A DNA stretch of 64,000 nt from UBA7803 sp040219135 (lineage in GTDB: Bacteria > Pseudomonadota > Gammaproteobacteria > Pseudomonadales > Azotimanducaceae), in assembly GCA_040219135.1 (NCBI GenBank), contig JAVJTA010000005.1, forward strand, positions 248,001 to 312,000, given 5' to 3'. Under the pieces are notes generated by a model. That model saw only the letters and a list, made by a program, of their open reading frames with translations, was not told the DNA's origin and did no database searches. The translations under genes were made by a program, and so were the position numbers. Numbering within the stretch: position 1 is the stretch's first letter; every line of letters begins with the position of its first letter. Shown here one piece after another: positions 34,133-42,404 of the stretch.

Positions 34133-35038
34133 ACTGATCCACGTCGCTCGTTCGCGCAGGGAAACCGCCCCGTCGGGCAGCACGTCCATCAGGCGCATCT
34201 CGACCCGCCAGCGATCGCCGACGTCCGTCACTTCGAAGCAGCGGTAGGCGGCGCCCGCCTTGCCGCCGACGCTCGAAGCGGACGCGGTGCCGAACACCCG
34301 CATGCCGCCGACTCCGAGATGGCTGACGTTACGGTGGACGTGTCCGTGCAGCACCAGCTCGACCCCACGTCGCGCGAGCAGCGCCTCGAGCGCCCGGGCG
34401 TCGTGGAGCCCTTTGCGCCACGAGGTCATGGCCGGCAGCGGCGGGTGGTGGATGAGCAGGCAGCGGAAGCCCTGAGCCTGCGTAAGCGCCGCATCAAGAC
34501 GAGCGAGCTGGGCGCCGCCGAGCCGGCCGCTGGCCATGAAAAGCGGCGCCGGGCAGGCGCTGGAGACGCCGATCAGCTCGACCGGCGGTACGCCGTCGAG
34601 ACGGCGCCGGGTCGGGAAGCCGGCCGTCGCTTCATCGACCGGACTCGCATTCGCGGCGCTCTTGTCCTCCGCGGCGCTGACTCCCAGGTAGGGGGCCCAG
34701 GCGGATGCAACCACCGGCCAGGAGTCGCGGGCGTAGACGTCGTGATTGCCGGGCACGAGCATCACCCGGTCGGGCGGACCGAGCTGGCGCAGCCAGTCCG
34801 TGGCGGCTTCGATCTCCTCGGCCAGGCCGATGTGAACGAGATCCCCGGTGACCAGAATGCAGGCCGGATCCTCGTCCTGGACCGCCACGGTCAACCCATC
34901 GAGTACCTCGCGACGGTGCACGAAGCGCCGCCGCCGACGCCAGGACAGATAGCCCGACCAGCGCTTGCCGGACAGCGCCGCGAGCGGCACCTGCGCCAGC
35001 GACGTCAGGTGAGGATCCGTGATATGAATCAGGCGAAT
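34121..35038 (-). CDS. Calcineurin-like metallophosphoesterase with apparent AUU start
   Basis: About 305 residues with all phosphoesterase motifs: DPH (in HITDPHL, residues 8-10), GDL (about 63), GNHD (about 97), and later HHPPLP and GHVHRN. Starting at the next conventional codon would remove the DxH metal-binding motif. The codon aligned with the family's initiating Met (MRLIHITDPHL) is ATT at 35038-35036, 5 nt after a perfect GGAGG; no ATG/GTG/TTG exists between it and the in-frame upstream TAG. It may dephosphorylate a lipid or nucleotide product. Divergent from the phosphatidyltransferase gene. Confidence 0.82.
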   Translation of the reverse strand: MRLIHITDPHLTSLAQVPLAALSGKRWSGYLSWRRRRRFVHRREVLDGLTVAVQDEDPACILVTGDLVHIGLAEEIEAATDWLRQLGPPDRVMLVPGNHDVYARDSWPVVASAWAPYLGVSAAEDKSAANASPVDEATAGFPTRRRLDGVPPVELIGVSSACPAPLFMASGRLGGAQLARLDAALTQAQGFRCLLIHHPPLPAMTSWRKGLHDARALEALLARRGVELVLHGHVHRNVSHLGVGGMRVFGTASASSVGGKAGAAYRCFEVTDVGDRWRVEMRLMDVLPDGAVSLRERATWISAGR

Positions 35039-35078
35039 GACCGCCTCCGATGGTTTGCCGGCCCATTCCGCCGACGAC

Positions 35079-35126
35079 TATAATCGCGGACTTGACGAAT
35101 TCCGGTAACCGGGAGACGCCGGAATT
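35079..35126 (+). promoter_or_regulatory. Promoter and leader hairpin before the phosphatidyltransferase gene
   Basis: TATAAT at 35079-35084 with a TTGCCG -35 at 35055-35060 (18-nt spacing). About 13 nt further on is an 8-bp inverted repeat AATTCCGG/CCGGAATT (35098-35105 and 35119-35126) in the leader of the 35169 gene. Confidence 0.6.
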
Positions 35127-35168
35127 TCGCGGCAGACGCAGCCAGATCCGGCGCTCAGGCACTATAGC

Positions 35169-36365
35169 ATGAGGCATTTCGCACACGTAGTCGGACGCTC
35201 TGACGTTCGCCTGTGGAGTCTGTCCGCGAACGAGCGGATCCGCCGGCAGCTCACCCAGACCGGCGACGTCACCCTGGTCGACACCCTCGACGCGGTGCCG
35301 GCGAACGCCAGCGTGCTGCTGCTGCGCGCCGATTTTCTCTACGAAGTCCGCACTCTGAAGGCGCTGCTTGAACGCACCGACACGGTGCTGCGCCATGGCC
35401 CGAGCGGTGTCTGCGCAGGGGCCATCACGGACGCGGCGACGGCGCCGCGACTGCGCGATGTGCTGCTCGGCGAGACCGAACTGCCGGCACAGGCCAGCAC
35501 GGTCGTGCCCGACGAACTCGGCGCGTTCGATCATCAGCTGCGCAAGGCCAAGGCGCCCCTGCTCGAGCCGGTCAGCGCCGAGCGACAGCGTGCCCTCGAG
35601 GCGCTGCTGTACGGAACCTCCTACAAAGGCATCACCGACCTGGTGACCAAATTCGTCTGGCCGCGCCCGGCGCGCCATGTGGTGCGATTCTGTGCCACCC
35701 TCGGCATCACGCCGAACATGGTCACGGCGCTTTCCCTCGCGCTGATGCTGTGGACCTGCTATCTGTTCGCCAACGGCCAGTTTGCGCTCGGCCTGGCCTC
35801 CGGCTGGGTCATGACGTTCCTCGACACCGTGGACGGCAAGCTGGCCCGGGTGACCATCCGCTCGAGCCGCTTCGGACATGTGCTCGACCACGGCATGGAT
35901 CTGATCCACCCGCCGTTCTGGTACTACCTGTGGGGCACGGCGCTGATCGGCTACCAGCCGCTCATGGGCCTGGGCCTCGCCGACCTCAACGTGCTGATCA
36001 TCGGCGGCTACCTGGTCGGCCGCGCCGTGGAGGGTCTGTTCCACCTGCTCGGCGATGCCAGCATCTTCTCCTGGCGCCCGTTCGACGCCTATTTCCGTCT
36101 TATTACCGCACGTCGCAACCCGTGCATCATCCTGCTCAGCGCGAGTCTCGTAGTGGCGCGGCCGGACTGGGGTCTGGTCGCGGTGGCGCTGTGGACCGCC
36201 GGCACGTCGGCGCTGCTGATCGTGCGCCTGCTCCAGGGAATGGCGGCTCGAGTCCGCTCCGGTCCGCTGCAGTCGTGGCTCGCGGACCCCGAAACCGCCG
36301 CGGCGCGACACCCACGCGCGTACCGCCTGTTCTCGGGCACCCAGAGCGCCTATGCCAGCGCCTGA
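35169..36365 (+). CDS. CDP-alcohol phosphatidyltransferase with N-terminal extension
   Basis: A 398-residue protein. The C-terminal half has five or six membrane segments and the family motif (DG..AR........G...D...D) in DTVDGKLARV..FGHVLDHGMD at about residues 219-245. The ~170-residue N-terminal part looks like a degenerate nucleotidyltransferase-type domain, as in IPCT/DIPPS-like fusions. The enzyme transfers a phospho-lipid or phospho-alcohol from a CDP-linked donor. With the Tam41-like gene immediately after it (14-nt overlap), a route via CDP-lipid plus alcohol phosphate is plausible; substrates are inferred. Confidence 0.85.
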   Translation: MRHFAHVVGRSDVRLWSLSANERIRRQLTQTGDVTLVDTLDAVPANASVLLLRADFLYEVRTLKALLERTDTVLRHGPSGVCAGAITDAATAPRLRDVLLGETELPAQASTVVPDELGAFDHQLRKAKAPLLEPVSAERQRALEALLYGTSYKGITDLVTKFVWPRPARHVVRFCATLGITPNMVTALSLALMLWTCYLFANGQFALGLASGWVMTFLDTVDGKLARVTIRSSRFGHVLDHGMDLIHPPFWYYLWGTALIGYQPLMGLGLADLNVLIIGGYLVGRAVEGLFHLLGDASIFSWRPFDAYFRLITARRNPCIILLSASLVVARPDWGLVAVALWTAGTSALLIVRLLQGMAARVRSGPLQSWLADPETAAARHPRAYRLFSGTQSAYASA

Positions 36366-37314
36366 AGCGGCCGCGACCCGGCCCCTCGAGGCGCGCATCC
36401 GCCAGGAACTCGACGACCGATCCCACCGCGACGATCCGAACGTCGCGCGGCTGGTCGCAGAGATCCGCCGCCGCCACGGCGATGCCGTGAAGGCGGTGCT
36501 GCTGTACGGTTCGTACCTGCGCGGCATGCGCGACACGCTGCTCGACTTCTACGTTCTGCTCGACGAGCTCGCCCCGGCGCTGCCCCGCGCCCAGGCCCTG
36601 GGCAACCGGCTGTTGCCGCCCAACGTCTACTACGTCGCCAGCGCGCCATCGCCCGACGTCGGTGGCGAGGCGCTGCGGGCCAAGTACGCCACCATGACGC
36701 TCGCCCAGTTCGAGCATTCGATGGACGACTTCCACAGCTACTTCTGGTCCCGGTTCACGCAGCCGGCGGGCCTGGTGGAGTCGAGCGGATGCGACATCGA
36801 GGATCGCGTGGTGAGCGCCATGGCCGGTGCCGTGCACACGTTTGTCAGTCGCACGACGCCGATGCTGGACGCACCGTTCACGGCGGCCGCGCTCTGGCAG
36901 CGCGGGCTCAGCCTCACCTACGCGAGCGAGCTGCGCTCCGAATCCGCCACCGGTATCGCATCCGTGTACGACCAGTACGCCGGCTACTTCGACGCCGTGC
37001 TCGAAGCCTATGCGGCGGGCGCGGCAGCCGCGGTCGTGGCCACGCCGGCCGGGCGCTATCGCGCCGCGACCGGTGCCGGGCGCGGCGCCGCGCGCTTCGC
37101 CTGGTGGCTGCGGCGGATTCAGGGCAAGGGGTTGAGCGTGTTGCGGCTGATCAAGGCGGCGGCGACGTTCGACGACCCACTCGACTATCTGTTGTGGAAG
37201 ATCCAGCGTCACTCGGGCATCTACATCGAACCCAGCAACCGGCAGCGGCGCCATCCGCTGCTGTTCGCCTGGCCGCTGCTGTGGCGCCTCTACCGCCGCG
37301 GAGCGTTCCGCTGA
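36352..37314 (+). CDS. Tam41-like phosphatidate cytidylyltransferase family protein (tentative)
   Basis: A 320-residue protein. The N-terminal nucleotidyltransferase-like stretch LLYGSYLRGMRDTLLDFYVLLD (GS, then D-F-Y), NRLLPPNVYYV and the AKYATMTL..DDFHSYFWSRF..P pattern resemble the GSG, LDF, PPxVYY, KYG and GRLxKP blocks of the Tam41 CDP-DAG synthase family. The Tam41 reaction makes CDP-diacylglycerol from phosphatidate and CTP. In this locus it could instead activate ceramide-1-phosphate. It overlaps the phosphatidyltransferase by 14 nt. Assignment rests on my motif reading only. Confidence 0.55.
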   Translation: MPAPEAAATRPLEARIRQELDDRSHRDDPNVARLVAEIRRRHGDAVKAVLLYGSYLRGMRDTLLDFYVLLDELAPALPRAQALGNRLLPPNVYYVASAPSPDVGGEALRAKYATMTLAQFEHSMDDFHSYFWSRFTQPAGLVESSGCDIEDRVVSAMAGAVHTFVSRTTPMLDAPFTAAALWQRGLSLTYASELRSESATGIASVYDQYAGYFDAVLEAYAAGAAAAVVATPAGRYRAATGAGRGAARFAWWLRRIQGKGLSVLRLIKAAATFDDPLDYLLWKIQRHSGIYIEPSNRQRRHPLLFAWPLLWRLYRRGAFR

Positions 37315-37318
37315 GCGA

Positions 37319-38530
37319 TCAGGCGGACTCGTCGGTGTCGGCGATCGCCCGGCGGAATCCGTCGACGATGCGGTCGATCTGATCGAGGGTGTGAGCGGCG
37401 CTGGCGCTGCAGCGCAGCAGACTGCTGCCGTCGGGTGAAGCCGGGGGCACCATCAGATTGGTGTAGACCCCGAGTTCGAGCAAGCGCCGCCAGGTGGCCA
37501 GCGCGCGATCCTTTTCCTCGAAGCGCACCGCCACCACCGGGCTCGGGTCGGCGCCGAGACGCAGCCCGAGATCACTCAACCCGCCGTGCAGAGCCCGGGC
37601 GTTCTCCCACAGGCGCGTTTTCAGTTCCGGGCGCTCGCGCACGTGGCGCAGCGCCACGCGGGTGGTAGCCACGACCGACGGGCATGGCGACGCGGTGAAG
37701 ATGTAGGGGCGGCTCGCAAAACGGAACAGGCTCAGCACGTCGTGACGACTCACGCAATAGCCGCCGGTGGCGCCCAGGCTCTTGGAGAACGTGCCGACCA
37801 CGAAGTCCACGTCGTCGAGCACGCCGGCCTCCTCGGCGACGCCGCGGCCATGCTCACCGTAGCCGCCGAGGGAGTGAGCCTCGTCGACGAACAGATAGGC
37901 GCCGTGGCGCTTGGTCACCGCCGCGATCTCCGCCAGCGGCGCTTCGTCGCCGAGCACGCTGAACAGCCCCTCGGTAACCACCAGCGACCGGGTCGCGCGC
38001 TCACGGAGCCGGCGCAGCCGTTTGTCGAGACTGTCGGGATCGTTGTGCTTGAAAAGATAGACGTCGGCGCCCGTCATCTTGCAGCCGTCGTAGAGGCTCG
38101 CATGGGCATCCGCATCGAGCAGCACGCAATCCTCCGGCCCCAGCAGCGCGGCCAGCGTGCCGAGGTTCGCCGAGTAGCCGGTGGAGAACACCATGGCGTA
38201 CGGCACGCCGTAGAATTCGGCTAGTTCGCGCTCGAGCGCGCCGTGGCCCTGATAGTTGCCGTTGGCCATGCGCGAGCCGGTGGTGCCGGTGCCCTGCTCG
38301 GCCAGCGCTGCCTGACCGGCGGCGATGCACTCGGGATCGAAGGTCAGACCGAGATAGTTGTTGGTGCCGGCGAGAATCGTCGGGCGTCCGGCGACAATGG
38401 CCTCGGTCGCCGAGACGATGCGCTCCATGATCACGCGGGTCGGGTCGGCCCCGTCTCCGGCAAACTCCTGCTGCCGCGCGCGCAACGCCGCGAACTTGTC
38501 CATCAGATTCACGTCGGTCACGACCGTCAT
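37319..38530 (-). CDS. spt: Serine palmitoyltransferase-like alpha-oxoamine synthase
   Basis: A 403-residue PLP enzyme of the alpha-oxoamine synthase family (SPT/KBL/AONS). It has NNYLGL (about 60), DADAHASLYDGCKM, the FVDEAHSLGGYG motif near 210 and the PLP lysine in FSKSLGATGG near 243. Linkage to a dedicated ACP, a reductase and an acyl-AMP ligase matches the spt-acpR-cerR-acps order of bacterial sphingolipid operons, where SPT condenses serine with a fatty acyl thioester to 3-oxosphinganine. 8-amino-7-oxononanoate synthase is the alternative, but no biotin genes are nearby. Overlaps the ACP gene by 4 nt. Confidence 0.85.
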   Translation of the reverse strand: MTVVTDVNLMDKFAALRARQQEFAGDGADPTRVIMERIVSATEAIVAGRPTILAGTNNYLGLTFDPECIAAGQAALAEQGTGTTGSRMANGNYQGHGALERELAEFYGVPYAMVFSTGYSANLGTLAALLGPEDCVLLDADAHASLYDGCKMTGADVYLFKHNDPDSLDKRLRRLRERATRSLVVTEGLFSVLGDEAPLAEIAAVTKRHGAYLFVDEAHSLGGYGEHGRGVAEEAGVLDDVDFVVGTFSKSLGATGGYCVSRHDVLSLFRFASRPYIFTASPCPSVVATTRVALRHVRERPELKTRLWENARALHGGLSDLGLRLGADPSPVVAVRFEEKDRALATWRRLLELGVYTNLMVPPASPDGSSLLRCSASAAHTLDQIDRIVDGFRRAIADTDESA

Positions 38531-38772
38531 CCCAGGGTCCGGACGACGACGGCCGCAAGCTCGGAAACGGTGTGCACGTTGGACAGGCTTTCCAGGTCGA
38601 TGGCGATGTCGTAGTGATCTTCCACCTCGACCACGAACTCCATGACCTGAACGGACTCGAGGTCGAGATCGGCGATCAGATCCGTGTCTCCGCTGAGCGG
38701 CGGCGGGTTCTCGAGAAAGCTTCCGAGAATTCCCGTGATCTCCGCCTGGATCTTTGCCTGGTCGGGCTTCAA
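38527..38772 (-). CDS. acpR: Acyl carrier protein of the sphingolipid operon
   Basis: An 81-residue four-helix acyl carrier protein with the phosphopantetheine Ser40 in DLDLESVQVME. It has 4-nt overlaps with genes on both sides (cerR-like upstream, spt downstream), so all are translationally coupled. It would carry the fatty acyl group delivered by the acyl-AMP ligase to SPT, as AcpR does in Caulobacter. The acidic composition and DLES variant of the DSLE/DSL motif suggest a specialised rather than a housekeeping ACP. Confidence 0.88.
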   Translation of the reverse strand: MKPDQAKIQAEITGILGSFLENPPPLSGDTDLIADLDLESVQVMEFVVEVEDHYDIAIDLESLSNVHTVSELAAVVVRTLG

Positions 38773-39725
38773 GGCGATGAACTCCTGGGGCCGGCTGGAC
38801 CGCGGAACAACGCAGCAACGCCTCGCTCCAGGTCGATGTCCGGTTGCCAGCCTGTGGCGTGGGTGAAGGCGCGATTATCACACAGCCAACGCGGCTGCTG
38901 AAGCTCACGCGCCTTGCCGGCGGTGAGCATGGGCGCAAAACCGAAGAACCCGGCCACGAACTCGTTGACGCGACCGAGACTGCGCAACGCCCAGCCGGGG
39001 ATGCCGATCACGCGCACCGAGCGCCCGGTCACCGCCGCCGCGATCTCGTGCCAGTCGTAGCCCTGATCATGGCCGTCATCGATGGCAAAGGCGCGATGCC
39101 GGCACGGGCCCGACGCCGCCAGGCAGGCGGCCACCGCGCGGGCCAGATCGTCGACGTGGAGCAGCGCCAGGCGCTGCCCACGAGGTCCCGGACGCAGCGC
39201 GACGCCGCGGCGGATCAGATCCAGCAGCGGCCGCATCTCGCGGTCACCGGGGCCGTAGACGGCCGGGGGTCGAAGGATCGTCCAGGGAACGTGATCGGCA
39301 CGGTCGAGGAGCCTCTCGCCCGCGTGCTTGCTGCGCGCGTAAAGGGAGAGCTCCGGCCGGCTGGCCGCCAGCGACGACATGAGCACCAGCGGCGGCGCCG
39401 CAGCACCACTGCGGCCGAGCGCTTCGAGAAGGGTCGCGAGGCCGGACACGTTGGCAACCTCGAAGTCCCTGGCGCGGCGCCCGCGCACCGCGCCGGCGCA
39501 GTAAACCGCCGCGCCGATGCCGTCGACGGCGCGCGCCATGGCCGACGAGTCGGTGAGCTCTCCGGTCACGATCTGACAACGCGGATCGAGCCCGGCGCCA
39601 CTGACCGATCGGGCACGAACCAGAACTCTCACGGCCACGCCGAGGTCGAGAAGATGACGATGCAGACGCTTTCCGATGAAGCCGGTGGCGCCAGTGAGCA
39701 GCACCGGAGACGGCAGCGCAGTCAC
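38769..39725 (-). CDS. cerR: NAD-dependent epimerase/dehydratase, ceramide reductase (CerR)-like
   Basis: A 318-residue extended short-chain dehydrogenase with the Rossmann GATGFIG (12-18) and a catalytic YARSK near residue 148. In Caulobacter the corresponding protein CerR reduces oxidised ceramide or the 3-oxo base. Order and overlaps (4 nt with acpR) support this. Alternative: a sugar nucleotide epimerase, but no nucleotide-sugar genes accompany it. The acyl-AMP ligase lies 20 nt upstream in the same operon. Confidence 0.8.
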   Translation of the reverse strand: MTALPSPVLLTGATGFIGKRLHRHLLDLGVAVRVLVRARSVSGAGLDPRCQIVTGELTDSSAMARAVDGIGAAVYCAGAVRGRRARDFEVANVSGLATLLEALGRSGAAAPPLVLMSSLAASRPELSLYARSKHAGERLLDRADHVPWTILRPPAVYGPGDREMRPLLDLIRRGVALRPGPRGQRLALLHVDDLARAVAACLAASGPCRHRAFAIDDGHDQGYDWHEIAAAVTGRSVRVIGIPGWALRSLGRVNEFVAGFFGFAPMLTAGKARELQQPRWLCDNRAFTHATGWQPDIDLERGVAALFRGPAGPRSSSP

Positions 39726-39745
39726 CGAAGGTCAGCCACGGGCGG

Positions 39746-41494
39746 TCAGCCGTTGGCCGCTTTCGAATACCAGCTGCTGTCGACGAGCTTGACCCGCTCG
39801 AGGAAGTCCAGTTTGGTCCGGGAACGGGCCAGCTTGCCGGACGACGTCCGCGGCAGCGTGCCCGGCGGCACCAGGTCGATGTAGGAGTGAATGCCGAAGT
39901 GGCCGCGCACCGCGCTCTGCAGTTCCAGCACCAGCGCCGTGCGCTTGTCGGCATCGCGCTCGCGGCACTCCACCACCAGCACGGCCAGGTCTTCACCGGT
40001 TGGCAGCGGAGCGGCAAAGGCCGAGACGTTGCCCTGGCGCACGCCGGGCAGATCGTCCGCCAGGTGTTCGAGATCCTGCGGCCAGATATTGCGGCCGTTG
40101 ATGATGATCACGTCCTTGCTGCGCGCGGTGACGAACAGGCGCTTTCCTACCCTGTAGCCGATGTCACCGGTATCGAGCCAGCCGTCCGGGGTGAGAACCT
40201 CTGCCGTCGACTCCGGATCGCGGTAGTAGCCGCGCATGACGCTGGGACCGCGCAGGCATACGCGGCCGCAATGGCGGTCCGGCAGATCACGACCGCTGGC
40301 GTCGCGAATGGCGAAATCGTAGCTCGGCAGCACGTCGCCGCAGTCGACGAACTCGAGCACGTCCGACGGATCGGCCTCGCCCGCTGGTTCCGCGAGCAGC
40401 TGATCGGACATGGCGCGCTTGCGCACGCGGTCGATGTGAAAGCCGGAACCCAGGGGCGCAAAGCTCACGGCCAGCGCGCACTCCGCCATGCCGTAGCAGG
40501 GAACGAAGCTGGCCGGATCGAAGCCCGTGGAGCGCAGCGCCTGGGCGAACTCGCGCAGCGGCTTCGGTTGTATGCGTTCGGCGCCGACGCAGGCCGCGCG
40601 CCAGCAGGACAGATCGTAGCGCTCGGTGTCCGACGGCCGCAGGCGCTTCGCGCACAGCGCGTAGCCAAACGGCGGGCTCGACGACACCGTGCCCTTGTTC
40701 TCGGAGATGATCTTCAGCCACAGCCGCGGGCGCATGGCAAAGGTCCGCGGGCTGAGCATGTCCACGGAAAGCTGCGTAGCCAGAGGCAGCAGCATGAAAC
40801 CCACCAGACCCATGTCGTGATACAGGGGCAACCAGGAGACGAAGCGATCGCCCTGGCCGAGACACAGGCCTTCTTCGGCGATCTCGCGCAGGTTGTTCAT
40901 GACCGAGCGCTGAGTGATCTCGACGCCACGGGGAAAGCGCGTGCTGCCGGAGGTGTACTGCAGGTAGGCGGGATCTTCCGCGCGCAGGGGCCGCAGCTCC
41001 CTGTCGCTTTCGCTGAGTTCCTCGAAGTCCTCGAGCACGCCGACACGAATTCCGGACAGCCCCTGGGCCGCTTCGCGGAGAAAGCCGATGTGGGTGTGCG
41101 GCGCCACGGCGATGGACGCGCTGCAGCCCTGCAGCATACGCCGCAGCTGCGCGACGTACGCGTCGTGGGCGCCGAGCTGCACGCCCGCAGGCAGCGCCAC
41201 CGGCAACAGGCCCGCATACTGGGCGCCGAAGAACACCTTGTGAAACATCGGGTCGGTTTCGGCAATGATGGCAACCCGACCACCGGGTTCCGGCTGGAGC
41301 CCGAGAAACTTGCGCGCGAGCACGCGCGCCTGCTCTCGCAGATCGCGGTAAGTTAAGACATACTCCAGCTCGCCGCGGCCATCGTAGTAGTTGATGCCCG
41401 TCTCGCCCCTGGCTGCATATTCGAGGGCTGCAACGAGATTGCCAAAGCCGGAACTCCTGAAGTCCAATGACTGGTTAATTCCCGTGCGAAGCAA
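39746..41494 (-). CDS. Fatty acyl-AMP ligase / acyl-ACP synthetase
   Basis: About 582 residues from TTG 41494 (GGGAG 9 nt upstream). Adenylation motifs: YTSGSTRFPRG (P-loop; the usual Gly before P is replaced), SWLPLYHDMGLVG, SSPPFGYALC, YGMAECALA, DTGDIGY and the catalytic lysine in RTSSGKLARS. The DMGLVG and PFGY style is that of fatty acyl-AMP ligases that load ACPs. It would activate a fatty acid and place it on the adjacent ACP for SPT. First gene of the minus-strand sphingolipid operon, with a TATAAT about 70 nt upstream. Confidence 0.85.
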   Translation of the reverse strand: MLRTGINQSLDFRSSGFGNLVAALEYAARGETGINYYDGRGELEYVLTYRDLREQARVLARKFLGLQPEPGGRVAIIAETDPMFHKVFFGAQYAGLLPVALPAGVQLGAHDAYVAQLRRMLQGCSASIAVAPHTHIGFLREAAQGLSGIRVGVLEDFEELSESDRELRPLRAEDPAYLQYTSGSTRFPRGVEITQRSVMNNLREIAEEGLCLGQGDRFVSWLPLYHDMGLVGFMLLPLATQLSVDMLSPRTFAMRPRLWLKIISENKGTVSSSPPFGYALCAKRLRPSDTERYDLSCWRAACVGAERIQPKPLREFAQALRSTGFDPASFVPCYGMAECALAVSFAPLGSGFHIDRVRKRAMSDQLLAEPAGEADPSDVLEFVDCGDVLPSYDFAIRDASGRDLPDRHCGRVCLRGPSVMRGYYRDPESTAEVLTPDGWLDTGDIGYRVGKRLFVTARSKDVIIINGRNIWPQDLEHLADDLPGVRQGNVSAFAAPLPTGEDLAVLVVECRERDADKRTALVLELQSAVRGHFGIHSYIDLVPPGTLPRTSSGKLARSRTKLDFLERVKLVDSSWYSKAANG

Positions 41495-41561
41495 TCCTTG
41501 ATTCTCCCAAACCCATGAGATCCGCCACCAACCCCCTTCCCAAGGTGTCCAGCGCCGGCGG

Positions 41562-41567
41562 ATTATA
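41562..41567 (-). promoter_or_regulatory. -10 element for the acyl-AMP ligase/spt operon
   Basis: Perfect TATAAT on the minus strand, 67 nt upstream of the likely TTG start at 41494. No clear -35. It lies in the divergent 41495-41859 region, which otherwise holds only an inverted repeat near the lipoprotein start. Confidence 0.5.
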
Positions 41568-41829
41568 ACCAACACTCGAACCCAATGTAGAGTACCCGAA
41601 CACGTCTTTAAGCTGCTGATTTTTCCCGATTTTGGGTGCCGCAGAACCCTTAGAGTGCGAATCCCGGAGGAATCTGTCGCCGCCCGCGGCATCGATCCAG
41701 CCGGTCGACCGGTCCGACGATACCCCGACAAGGCGTCACAGACCCGTCATCAGACCACAGGATCTGCGAGAAAACCGAAACACCGTTTGCAATACCGGAA
41801 CAGGCCGGGCGCCACATTCGCGTACAAAG

Positions 41830-41853
41830 AACCCCGTCAATCACGACGGGGTT
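41830..41853. repeat. Perfect hairpin just before the lipoprotein start
   Basis: AACCCCGTC and GACGGGGTT (9-bp perfect stem, 6-nt loop) end 6 nt before the ATG at 41860, where the Shine-Dalgarno should be. It could occlude the ribosome site. Apart from this and the -10 box, I see nothing in the 365-nt region 41495-41859. Confidence 0.55.
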
Positions 41854-41859
41854 CCACGC

Positions 41860-42297
41860 ATGGACGACCGGCTAGACGGCTCTGCTCCAAGGCGGCTGCG
41901 CAGCAGCGCGCTTTTGCTCCTGAGTCTAGCCGCTCTGGGCGGGTGTGCATCGATGGACCGTCAAGAGGTGACCTGGCAGGCCCTGCACGCCGTGGACGTC
42001 GCCCAGACCCTGAACGCCGCCAGCGATCCCTGCTACAAGGAAAACGCCTGGCTGACCAAACGCCTGATCGGCGAGCAGCCGAGCGACGCCCAGGTACTGG
42101 TCTGGGGCGTCGGCACTGCGGTGTTCCACGCCTGGATCAGCGACACCCTGGAGGACCGCGGCGCCCCGCGCTGGGTGCAGATGGTCTGGGAGCTGGGCAC
42201 CCTGGGCCACACCACCTACGCCGTCGGCAGCAATCACGACGCCGGCGTGCGGCCCTTCGGCAGCAACCGCGACGTCGCCGGCTGCTATCGGAGCTGA
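41860..42297 (+). CDS. Small predicted lipoprotein, unknown function
   Basis: A 145-residue protein with a lipoprotein signal: basic start, hydrophobic core and lipobox LGGC with Cys29. The mature part has a VDVAQTLN segment, an ENAWLTKRLIG stretch and hydrophobic helices (about 75-90 and 108-122). Similar hypothetical lipoproteins occur in Proteobacteria without known function. It is divergent from the sphingolipid operon and could be functionally linked as an envelope lipoprotein, but nothing in the sequence shows that. Confidence 0.75.
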   Translation: MDDRLDGSAPRRLRSSALLLLSLAALGGCASMDRQEVTWQALHAVDVAQTLNAASDPCYKENAWLTKRLIGEQPSDAQVLVWGVGTAVFHAWISDTLEDRGAPRWVQMVWELGTLGHTTYAVGSNHDAGVRPFGSNRDVAGCYRS

Positions 42298-42332
42298 CCG
42301 GCGCCGGGGCCGGCCGCCCGGCCCTCCACCTC

Positions 42333-42404
42333 GGATGAGATAGCCCGGATGAGAAAGCGCGGATGAGATAGCCCGGAGCAGGACAGCCCGGATCAGAACA
42401 GCCC
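42333..42404. repeat. 14-15-bp tandem repeat at the polB 3' end
   Basis: Five imperfect units (42333, 42347, 42361, 42375, 42390) of the type GGATGAGATAGCCC. The last unit contains the polB stop codon and final codons, suggesting the array grew out of the gene end by duplication. Confidence 0.8.

Noticed and set aside
37319..38530. Biotin synthesis gene bioF
   Set aside because: No bio genes nearby; ACP, CerR-like and acyl-ligase neighbours favour serine palmitoyltransferase.
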